64,000 bases of DNA from Clostridia bacterium (GTDB lineage: Bacteria > Bacillota > Clostridia > UBA1381): contig JAGBHE010000061.1 of NCBI GenBank assembly GCA_017935675.1, forward strand, positions 62,001 through 126,000, written 5' to 3'. Position numbers and translations under genes: made by a program. The first letter of the stretch is position 1; every line of letters begins with the position of its first letter. The notes beneath the pieces were generated by a model, which saw nothing but the letters and a program-made list of their open reading frames with translations, was not told the DNA's origin and did not search any database. This document shows, piece by piece, positions 10,401-17,257 of this stretch.

Positions 10401-11214
10401 CAATTTTTGACCAAACCTCCGCGGTATCAATTTGATAGTGCTCGCCCAAATCAAAAAGAATGTTCGCGTATTCTCCCTCGGTATCTGCTGTTACATTGGT
10501 ATCGCCGTCATGGAGCAATGCTTGCTCTGTATCACAGTCAATCATATCTTCGCCGGTGGCAAAGGGCAGCTCGGTCACATAGGAATAGTCTGCATTTCGG
10601 CTAAGCAAAGCAGTCTGAGGCGCCTGTTTTCCGTAAATCGCGGTTTCGCTTACCCGAAACTGTCCGGCAGACTCGTCTTTTTGAAATATTAGCTTAATAT
10701 ACCGTGCGAAAAAAACAGGCATATCCTGTAAAGACAAAAGTTCTACAGCGCCGCTTTTCTGATTCGCATTTTCTTTTGTGGCAATAAACTGATAATCTTC
10801 CCCGTTAATGCTTGCGTAAACCTCAAAGCATCCCATGCAGTTACCGCTGTTGCACTCTGTCCAAACATCAATTTTCGAAATTTCGTAAGTATCCTTCATA
10901 TCAAATACTACTGCGGCCTGCCCGCTCGTACAGCATAGCATATCCCTGCCGTTTCCGTTGATTAAGGCTTGCTCGCTGTCAGCAGACAGCAAATCGTCCG
11001 GCGCAGCACTGTTTCCGTATTTCTGCCACGTATATTCCGCCTTTGTATCCGGTCTGGGGATGTCCTCCCCGAACAAGCTGCCGACAGCATTGCCGCTCAG
11101 CAAAAATACCGTGCCTTCCTCCGGTGAAACATTTTTCTCTGTGGCTGCAGCGACGGTAACAAAATTTAATCCAATAACACACGCACATAAAAATGCAATG
11201 ATATTCCTTTTCAT
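7444..11214 (-). CDS. Secreted multimodular clan GH-A glycoside hydrolase with C-terminal CBM9-like domain
   Basis: A 1256-residue exported protein. Order of modules: signal peptide (IIAFLCACVIGLNFVTVAAA), two discoidin-like domains (about 50-190 and 195-345, each with ARYIKLIF or ARYVKVIP), a fibronectin III-like module, the GH-A barrel (about 475-770) with acid/base Glu555 in STRNEPDLKG and nucleophile Glu672 in LSTELGWSTYTG, an NEW3/NPCBM-associated-like module (LPEGWSVLSGTTVEKN), and a C-terminal carbohydrate-family-9-like domain (DGVISDGEWTSAI ... WAEYAGGIG). The same C-terminal CBM9-like domain ends the GH-A protein of locus 2 (38595-42119). Two ATGs stand in tandem; AGGAG is seven bases before 11214 and four before 11217, so either could be used. 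It should act on extracellular polysaccharide. Substrate is unknown. Confidence 0.8.
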   Translation of the reverse strand: MKRNIIAFLCACVIGLNFVTVAAATEKNVSPEEGTVFLLSGNAVGSLFGEDIPRPDTKAEYTWQKYGNSAAPDDLLSADSEQALINGNGRDMLCCTSGQAAVVFDMKDTYEISKIDVWTECNSGNCMGCFEVYASINGEDYQFIATKENANQKSGAVELLSLQDMPVFFARYIKLIFQKDESAGQFRVSETAIYGKQAPQTALLSRNADYSYVTELPFATGEDMIDCDTEQALLHDGDTNVTADTEGEYANILFDLGEHYQIDTAEVWSKIEANSFMDGFELKFSSDGFKYFSVGYFANSNDKQSARICKTVGYGVPGRNARYVKVIPHSNAQKMSISEIAIYGRPLYDGSVKTTETERVILSYYRKNYDTVYLDWSAYNAEGNNVNKYALYVETSDFSNVNGRTPKKIFEADSREALGKASIYFDLKPETTYYAAVTPFTVDGEERKDVTTTKLQPLGVLGGGKVGDIFSINQPPAGGGNYNKHGTEEENVKAEVLRLLSEIDGINNNRWWEHGKATMDSYGKYGMNFHTYWHGTQNLPVDNGSGVYSFSTRNEPDLKGTDVNEYYRSIEKAYKEMKQVDSRNILIEPALGGTEPACMTWLENMYNADGQNGALTKTYFDAMDIHLYCKIIDGKLPGLVEGAPEMLLGKIDEVRELMARHGDADKPLLSTELGWSTYTGKSYLRIVDRETQRKYLLRGYMHCIAKDLKAVYWYSGIDDGVDETNLEHNLGVIDWFGVPKPAYYGWYILSNVLKDAQYVRAVPYISHPYYGYEFWDEGKNRCITSVWAANEEVKTMTFSTLDKNETELLMVGGDGTNQTIPVENGTGRVTISGMPGFIYSKGGIKIHSADDTFTLRDNTFAVKRGDTVTLCVDRTSNGAGIAGDLRLKLPEGWSVLSGTTVEKNASNIEVKLQVPLNTEEKIYDIKLQVVSGGNIEASMMASVEVVQSLEIKITPYTAQKTAPEEWFVNIALENLTDEAMEVKIAKIETENFAVDQSKAFETIVLPPKESEQIQIPITKMPENNTVRLKVSIDAGGYVKKIQRMFNFTASINDGKTPAVDGVISDGEWTSAIPIKVNRQDQAARIANWDGEDDLSFTVYNKWDEKNLYLAVDAKDNKHNPVSSGAEMWQGDSVQFALDVSRENGTGGTVYHEIGISLSDNGFSAWRWTAPEKAQEGKLTSAKGEAVRTDGHTVYEIAIPWSDLMPNRSAPSAGDILGFSILLNDNDGSGRRGWAEYAGGIGSSKNTNQFADLIFIK

Positions 11215-11282
11215 CATCAGACTCCTATTCCTTCCGATAAAAGTTTTTCCTGTAGCAGAAACCTTCTGCGTTTTTTTCCGAC

Positions 11283-12266
11283 CTACTCCCGAATTGCATT
11301 TGCCTTGATAAAGGCAATCAATTCGTCTACTTGAGCATATGCAAGGCATACTACAGTATCTGCTCCTCCGTAATATATCGCAATCCGTCCGGTCTCCGCG
11401 TCAGTGAGCGCCGCGCACGGGAACACAACATTCGGTACATCACCGACACACTCGTATAATTCCTTGGGCGCAAGCAGGTATGGTTCACATCGGTACTTCA
11501 CTTTCCACGGCTTGTCAATATCCAAAATTGCCGCGCCGACACTGTAGACAAAGCCGCTGCATGATTGATTGACACCATGGTAAATCAGCAGCCAGCCCTC
11601 CGTTGTCTCTATAGGAACAGGTCCCGCTCCCACTTTTAAATTCTGCCAAACTCCCGTTGGCGCCATAACGTGCTTGTGCTCGCCCCAGTGAACGAGATCC
11701 GGACTTTCACTATAAAAGATATCCCCAAACGGTGTGCTTCCGTTATCACTCGGTCTGCTGAACATTGCATATTTTCCACCGATTTTACGGGGGAACAAAA
11801 CACCGTTTCTGTTAAATGGAAGCAAAACGTTGCCAATTTCATAAAAATCCTCAAAATCCTTGGTATATGCCAGTGCAACAGTCGGCCCTCCTACACAGTT
11901 ACAAAACGAGATGTAATAAGTATCTTCAATCTTACATACACGCGGGTCATAGCCCATCACTTTATGCCTGACACCATCCTTACCGATTAAACGGATAGGC
12001 TCTTCGTCCAGCTCCCAATTATACCCGTCTTTGCTTTTTCCTTTGTGCAGACGAAGCATCCTTGCGGTATCGTCCACGCGGAATACCCCTGCAAATCCAT
12101 TTTCAAACGGAACCGCAGCACTGTTGAAAATACTGTTGGAATTGGGCAAAAAGTCTCTCGGTATAATCGGATTATGCGCCGAGCGCCAGACAACTCCTTT
12201 GTATCCTTCCGGCTTTTCCTCCCACGGAATATTCGGCAATGAATTGCCTATGATTGTTTGTTTCAT
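11283..12266 (-). CDS. GH130 beta-mannoside phosphorylase-family protein
   Basis: A 327-residue cytoplasmic protein (no signal peptide) of the five-bladed beta-propeller GH130 family, which splits beta-mannosides with inorganic phosphate to give mannose 1-phosphate (some members are hydrolases). Blade motifs seen: NPIIPRDFLPNSNSIFNSAA, GVFRVDD, KVMGYDPRVCKIEDTYYISF with the family's conserved Asp, VLFPRKIGGKYAMFSRPSD, VGAGPVPIETTEGWLLIYHG and IYYGGADTVVCLAYA near the C-terminus. GGGGAG lies eight bases before ATG 12266. With GH105 it points to an imported oligosaccharide holding both a uronic acid and a beta-linked mannose-type sugar; that is an inference from the pair, not from any single residue. 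It sits 14 bases after the stop of the small gene at 12281. Confidence 0.88.
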   Translation of the reverse strand: MKQTIIGNSLPNIPWEEKPEGYKGVVWRSAHNPIIPRDFLPNSNSIFNSAAVPFENGFAGVFRVDDTARMLRLHKGKSKDGYNWELDEEPIRLIGKDGVRHKVMGYDPRVCKIEDTYYISFCNCVGGPTVALAYTKDFEDFYEIGNVLLPFNRNGVLFPRKIGGKYAMFSRPSDNGSTPFGDIFYSESPDLVHWGEHKHVMAPTGVWQNLKVGAGPVPIETTEGWLLIYHGVNQSCSGFVYSVGAAILDIDKPWKVKYRCEPYLLAPKELYECVGDVPNVVFPCAALTDAETGRIAIYYGGADTVVCLAYAQVDELIAFIKANAIRE

Positions 12267-12280
12267 TTTTTTTGCTCCCC

Positions 12281-12712
12281 CTACTTTGTTGAAATTTCTA
12301 CCGTTTTCGTTGATTCTATCCACTCTGCCGTTGCCCCCGTTGATTCCGCAATGAAGCGAACGGGAACCATTGTTCTGTTGTTGATGATTTGCGGAGCCAC
12401 CTCCAGCATAATCACCTGATTGCTATTCTTATTTACCATCCTGCTGCCAATGCGAAACGTCAAATCCCCTTGCGCCGTTTTGGTTTTAATCATTTGCGGA
12501 TCCTCCAGCCACCTGAGCGGAAGGTTCAACGCATCAAAGATTCCTCTCATCGGTACCAGTGTTCTGTCCTTGATGATTACCGGCTGCTGATCAGGAAATA
12601 CCACCTGTTCACCATTTACAATCACCATGATCGGCATATCATCCTGCTCAGCATAAGCCGAAAAACAGCACAAAATTAATATTGAACAAAAAATAAGAAG
12701 TATTCGTTTCAT
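12281..12712 (-). CDS. Small exported protein made of copper amine oxidase N-terminal-like domain
   Basis: A 143-residue protein: signal peptide (MKRILLIFCSILILCCFSAYA) followed only by a copper amine oxidase N-terminal-type domain. The two half-repeats are clear: VIIKDRTLVPMRGIFDALNL and QIINNRTMVPVRFIAESTGA, followed by ATAEWIESTKTVEI. Despite its name this domain carries no oxidase activity. In Clostridia and Bacilli it is a common extracellular module, usually attached to enzymes or SLH proteins, and is thought to help hold proteins at the wall. Here it stands alone, directly after the SLH-B gene (13 bases apart) and before GH130. GGAG lies seven bases before ATG 12712. A role in stabilising the locus 1 surface layer is a guess from position. 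Confidence 0.75.
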   Translation of the reverse strand: MKRILLIFCSILILCCFSAYAEQDDMPIMVIVNGEQVVFPDQQPVIIKDRTLVPMRGIFDALNLPLRWLEDPQMIKTKTAQGDLTFRIGSRMVNKNSNQVIMLEVAPQIINNRTMVPVRFIAESTGATAEWIESTKTVEISTK

Positions 12713-12725
12713 CTCTGATCTCCTT

Positions 12726-15374
12726 TTATTCATAGATTACCAAAGTGTGCGGGTCCCCAAATAACGTAAATACAAACAGCTTGCTGCATCCGTCATAAAA
12801 ATGGAGATAATCGCAGATATCGTTTGCCGTCCCTTTGCTTACCTTTTTCGTCTCACTGTCGAATCGATAAATCTGCGGGTATTGACCGGCGTAAACAAAC
12901 TCCATATCCGTCTTTTTCAGCTTTTGAACCGGATCGTTACTGTTAATGGTCTCGGCAATGTTTTTTGTTGTAAGCCGCACCAGTCCTTTTACATTGCTGT
13001 AAACCTCACCGTAAATATTTCTGTTTAAATCGTCGTAAGTGGTTTTGGAAGGATTGGAACCGACCATTTTGCGTTCGCTTTCATCAAAGGTTTTCTCTAC
13101 TCTGGTTAGCTCGCCTTTTGAATTTGTGTTAAAACGCAGAATGTCACCCGGCTCGACCGGCATCACACTGTCCAAAACCGGTTTGTTCTTTGTCAGTACG
13201 GTTGTAACCTTTCCCGCCTGCATCCCGGTAAGAGAGTAGGTTTCCTCATCATCTGAATTTAGTGCGAAACCGACATTTTCTACAACAAATAACTCTGACC
13301 GGTGTCCTATTGCCTCACCGCCGTCGGAAAGGTGAATAATAAGATATTCCGAATACGGCTGCGTATAAGAAGTACTGTAAGCCGAAATGGTATACGATGT
13401 ATCATTTTTTAAGTATCCTAATTTTTCTATCCGATATTCATCCGTTTGTGTTTTATCTCTTGGTACGATGAAAATGACGGTACTCGGATCAATTTTAACA
13501 TTTTGCGCAAAATTCTGTGCCGCTGATTTATACTTTCCGGAGGCGGACATCGGCGTAAAATCATAATGCAGCCCTTCCGTTTCTTCCAGCGCTGCCGGGT
13601 CATAAGGCGGCACCAGCTGTATCGTACATACCTTATTCTCCGTATTCAGCTCATACCCAATTAACTGCGCAGGAGCTGCATCTGCATTCACGGCAGTTTC
13701 TGCCATCGTATTCAGAATATTCCGATGGTCTGTAACCTTTTTGCCGTTCAGTTTCACAGACGGTGTCGCGTCATATATCTCAATGCTGTTCTGTGAAGTC
13801 AGGATTCGCAGTGTCAGGACCTCATCCATCTCGTTTAGACCTGCGCTAATGACATATCCAACATGCATTCCGTTTTTCCTTTTTTTCTCAAAACCGACGA
13901 CTCTGCCGTCTGTATCCAAATAAAACGTACCTGCATTTCCTGCCTGCAGCCGTTCTTTTATCAGTTGAGCAAAATATGGATATGGCTTTCCATCCAGATA
14001 TACATATCCGTCCCCATCACTCACCTGTGTAACAGTTGCATCAATCCTCTTTTTTGACACAAGTATATTAATATAAGTCTCGTCCTGACTCTTTGCAACA
14101 GAAAGGACATCACCGACAGCGATATTGGAAAAATATATCGGATTGCCCTGATTATCCTGCATTGTGCAGCGAACCGTCGGATCTGTCGGATCCAACTTCA
14201 GAACGCGGTAATTGCCGTTTTGATCCACTACCTCATAGGAGGCCTGATCCAGTCCTCCGACTACATATTCCTCATAATCTTCAATAAATAACACATCATA
14301 GCCGCCGCCGTCATTATCCAACAGCGTTATTGTTCCCACAGACGGAACATATTGTTCAAAATTCCCTTCGATCGTTTTTCCGTTATAAATAACGTGCATT
14401 CCGCCGCCTATCTTTACAGTTTTCGTCCTTCCGCTGCCGGGATCTGTGTAGGAGTATTGCTGATTTTCAAACCCCATTAAATCTTCTGATTTAATTTCCA
14501 GAATTTTGTTGTTCTCATAAGGTCTTATATATAGGATAAACTGCTCGTCCTTCTCACCCTCCGGATTGGTGTAGTAAAAATCAACGTTATATCCTAAATA
14601 TTTTTCCGCACCGGAGCTGCCCGCAAGGTATTCTGTTCCTCCGATTTTCACATATCCGTCTCCCAGCTCTCCTCCGCCCGGAAACTGTGTCACATCAGTG
14701 GCGGAAACAATTCCTTTTTCGTGTCCCACCTCACATACGCGCAATAAAAATGTATTACCTTCTTGTGTTTCATAAACAATATTGCTGCCGGACATTCTTG
14801 CCTCTAATACGTCAACATCCAAGCAGTTAAAAATAAGCTTAACCGCACTGCTGAGATTTATCGCCTCTCCTATCTGAGCCGTTACCCCTTTCAATAATCC
14901 CAGAGCTCGCGCCACTGACAGATACCCCTGTGGGTATCCTCCTTTTCCTTCAGCTGTCGTCCGATATCCCAGTGCTTTGACCAAAATCGTCACTGCCTCG
15001 TCAAGGGTGATAAACTGATTGGGATAAAAGCTTCCCCCATCACCGGAAATAAAGTTCATTTTACTTGCGCAGTAAATCTCCTCCGCATACATACTGTTAG
15101 GCAAAACATCCGTAAATACGCTGTTTGTTTGATCATAGTGCGACTTCAAATCATCGGATACTCCTCCCATCAGGATAGCAACAAACTGCGCCTTTGTCAG
15201 CTCCAGTTGTCCTGTCTCTGCATGAAAAGCTTTATCCTTTAAAAAACCAAGTCCCGTTAAAATCTCAATCTCTTTTTGCAAAACACGGCTGTCCGCAGCT
15301 GCCTGAACCGAAAAAAGCGGCAGACACATGAGCGCACAAAGCAGCAACGCTGTTATTTTTGTCTTATATTTCAT
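12726..15374 (-). CDS. SLH-B: surface protein with N-terminal SLH-like repeats (locus 1 copy)
   Basis: An 882-residue exported protein: signal peptide (ITALLLCALMCLPLFSVQAAA), then SLH-like repeats over about 30-190 (VFTDVLPNSMYAEEIYCASK, ISGDGGSFYPNQFITLDEAV, VARALGLLKG), then about 690 residues of beta-rich sequence with no family I recognise. SLH repeats bind pyruvylated wall polymers. It is homologous along its length to the locus 2 protein at 46814-49405 (882 vs 863 aa). Matching points include YLGYNVDFYY / WLGYEIAAYC, YTDPGSGRTKTVKI / YTPSGSRSKTLKL, FIEDYEEYVVGGLD / IIESYENYTVSSID, and the C-terminal LVIYE / AVMIYK region. AGGAGG lies eight bases before ATG 15374. It is 13 bases downstream of SLH-A, so the two are co-transcribed. 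Function unknown; a wall-bound scaffold or glycan-binding layer is likely. Confidence 0.75.
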   Translation of the reverse strand: MKYKTKITALLLCALMCLPLFSVQAAADSRVLQKEIEILTGLGFLKDKAFHAETGQLELTKAQFVAILMGGVSDDLKSHYDQTNSVFTDVLPNSMYAEEIYCASKMNFISGDGGSFYPNQFITLDEAVTILVKALGYRTTAEGKGGYPQGYLSVARALGLLKGVTAQIGEAINLSSAVKLIFNCLDVDVLEARMSGSNIVYETQEGNTFLLRVCEVGHEKGIVSATDVTQFPGGGELGDGYVKIGGTEYLAGSSGAEKYLGYNVDFYYTNPEGEKDEQFILYIRPYENNKILEIKSEDLMGFENQQYSYTDPGSGRTKTVKIGGGMHVIYNGKTIEGNFEQYVPSVGTITLLDNDGGGYDVLFIEDYEEYVVGGLDQASYEVVDQNGNYRVLKLDPTDPTVRCTMQDNQGNPIYFSNIAVGDVLSVAKSQDETYINILVSKKRIDATVTQVSDGDGYVYLDGKPYPYFAQLIKERLQAGNAGTFYLDTDGRVVGFEKKRKNGMHVGYVISAGLNEMDEVLTLRILTSQNSIEIYDATPSVKLNGKKVTDHRNILNTMAETAVNADAAPAQLIGYELNTENKVCTIQLVPPYDPAALEETEGLHYDFTPMSASGKYKSAAQNFAQNVKIDPSTVIFIVPRDKTQTDEYRIEKLGYLKNDTSYTISAYSTSYTQPYSEYLIIHLSDGGEAIGHRSELFVVENVGFALNSDDEETYSLTGMQAGKVTTVLTKNKPVLDSVMPVEPGDILRFNTNSKGELTRVEKTFDESERKMVGSNPSKTTYDDLNRNIYGEVYSNVKGLVRLTTKNIAETINSNDPVQKLKKTDMEFVYAGQYPQIYRFDSETKKVSKGTANDICDYLHFYDGCSKLFVFTLFGDPHTLVIYE

Positions 15375-15387
15375 TTCCGCTTCCTCC

Positions 15388-17148
15388 TTACTTCTGCAAA
15401 TTGATTAGCCCAAACAGAATCTTTGCTGCTTCCGCTCTGGTGGCGTTCTCCTTAGGAGCAAAACAGTTCTTCTCTCTGCCCTGAATTACACCGCTGTTCT
15501 TCATTGCATAAACTCCTTCTTGCGCATACTCGCTGATTGATGTATCATCACTAAACGGCTCATATTTGCTTGTGTCCGGCGTTATTTTCGCTTTGTCAAG
15601 TATTACCCGATATGCCAATGTTGCTAAGTCCTGACGGGAAATCAAATCACCGCCGCCAAACATTCCGTTGTCATATCCCGCTGTAATCCCTTTCACCTGT
15701 GCGCTCGCAACATACGGATATGACCAGTCATCCCTTGATACATCGCTGAAGCTGCAAGCCGCATCTTCCTCCAGCAAGTCAAAAGCAAGAATCAGCATCT
15801 TAGTAAACTCCGCACGTGTGACAGCTTTCTCCGGTGCAAAGGTTCCGTCGCCGTTCCCGGATATGATTCCTGCATGATATAAAGCCTCAATGCTCTCTTT
15901 AGCCCAATAAACGCTGTCTAAATCCGAAAAAGCCTCGGTTTTCTCAGCTTCCGGTGTATTCGCGGGAGGCTGTGTCTGCGGCATAAATACACTGGTATTA
16001 TACTTGTCACCACCGGAGCCGCCTCCGCCGCCGTTATTGCCGGAAGGCTGTTTGTCCGGAGTATTTTCTACCTGTCTTATCGCGTTGTTAAATATCTGCT
16101 TTAGCTCAGCTATCGTATCTGCATTTTTTCCTTCTAAAATTGCGGTATCAATCAGATATCGCTGATTGTTTGTCAAATCTGAACTGAGGTACCCTTCGAA
16201 ATTAAAGCCCTGCAAATATGTCTCACAATGCTCCAGCATCGGGCGCACTTGAACATAATTGTTCATTTGCCGCAGACTGTATAAAATAACCTTGTCAAAA
16301 AAGTCCTTTTCGAACGCGTGCATACTTTCATACGCCTGCCCCGCAATCCCGCGGCAAAATTCTATCTGCTGTGCACCTGATAAAATTTTCCTGAATACCT
16401 GTGTATATATCGGCTGATCGGCAAATCCTAACTTTGCCGCATTGCTGTCCAAAAAGCCCGGCAAGTCTTGTGCTGACAGACCAACAGCTTTTTTCAGCAG
16501 CAATTCCCGCTCAAAACATTCTATCACCTGCTCGGTCGTTGTGTACCCGTCATAGGTAAGCATCCCTTTTGCGACATTATCCAAAAATGTTTTTTCGGGA
16601 TCTGCCGCCTGTAACTCTTTATATACTGTAATTTCACTCAGAAGTACATCATACTCCGTGAAAATTGTTTTCATTTTATTAATATCCCGTTCCCTCACAG
16701 CAATATTGATATCCCGAATCAAGCTGTCTGCCATCTTTTTATCAATATATACAAAGCTGTCCGTATACGGCACGGTGCTGTTCGTTAAAAAGACGCGCAC
16801 CAAATGAGTTCCCTGCACACTGTCTATATGGCAGGAATATGTGTAATTCCCGTTCACATCAGGAGTCACCTGATCCTGATGCGCAATGATATCATTCCAA
16901 TAGGACGGAGTGATATTTTTCAAATCTTCTCCCGCCTTGCCGGGCTTTAACACCTGCAATGTAATATCATTGAGATAGGAGGCTGTATTCGGAGAAATGC
17001 TCCCCTGTACCGTCAAAACCTGTGTCGCCTCATCAAAGTTCAGCTTATCAATAGGTGCGGCAAAAGCCGTAACAGATACCGCCAAATATGCAGCAAATAT
17101 CGCAGCGGTTTTTATTCCTCTTTTTATCATCGATTGCATAGCAAGCAT
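15388..17148 (-). CDS. SLH-A: surface protein with C-terminal triple SLH anchor (locus 1 copy)
   Basis: A 586-residue exported protein: signal peptide, an N-terminal beta module (about 30-135, KLNFDEATQVLTVQGSISP), a helical region (about 140-370), a glycine-rich linker (NNGGGGGSGGD) and three C-terminal SLH repeats (about 410-583: SVYWAKESIEALYHAGIISG, DWSYPYVASAQVKGITAGYD, ISEYAQEGVYAMKNSGVIQG). SLH triplets attach proteins to pyruvylated secondary wall polymer. The locus 2 protein at 45174-46817 has the same order of modules and similar length. AAAGGCGAAGG precedes ATG 17148; an internal ATG eight codons later (MIKRGIK) could also start a normal signal peptide. It is transcribed between the triple-discoidin protein and SLH-B, the same order as in locus 2. 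Confidence 0.82.
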   Translation of the reverse strand: MLAMQSMIKRGIKTAAIFAAYLAVSVTAFAAPIDKLNFDEATQVLTVQGSISPNTASYLNDITLQVLKPGKAGEDLKNITPSYWNDIIAHQDQVTPDVNGNYTYSCHIDSVQGTHLVRVFLTNSTVPYTDSFVYIDKKMADSLIRDINIAVRERDINKMKTIFTEYDVLLSEITVYKELQAADPEKTFLDNVAKGMLTYDGYTTTEQVIECFERELLLKKAVGLSAQDLPGFLDSNAAKLGFADQPIYTQVFRKILSGAQQIEFCRGIAGQAYESMHAFEKDFFDKVILYSLRQMNNYVQVRPMLEHCETYLQGFNFEGYLSSDLTNNQRYLIDTAILEGKNADTIAELKQIFNNAIRQVENTPDKQPSGNNGGGGGSGGDKYNTSVFMPQTQPPANTPEAEKTEAFSDLDSVYWAKESIEALYHAGIISGNGDGTFAPEKAVTRAEFTKMLILAFDLLEEDAACSFSDVSRDDWSYPYVASAQVKGITAGYDNGMFGGGDLISRQDLATLAYRVILDKAKITPDTSKYEPFSDDTSISEYAQEGVYAMKNSGVIQGREKNCFAPKENATRAEAAKILFGLINLQK

Positions 17149-17257
17149 CCTTCGCCTTTCCGACTCACTTAATTCAAAGTTATTACATTCTTACTGTGAG
17201 CCTGATAATATATTGTGATTTGCAGGGCGCGGAGTCCACGCCCTTGCCCATTTCTCT

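Noticed and set aside
12281-12712. Copper amine oxidase enzyme
   Set aside because: Only the N-terminal-type domain is present; there is no catalytic tyrosine/TPQ domain or copper-binding histidines.
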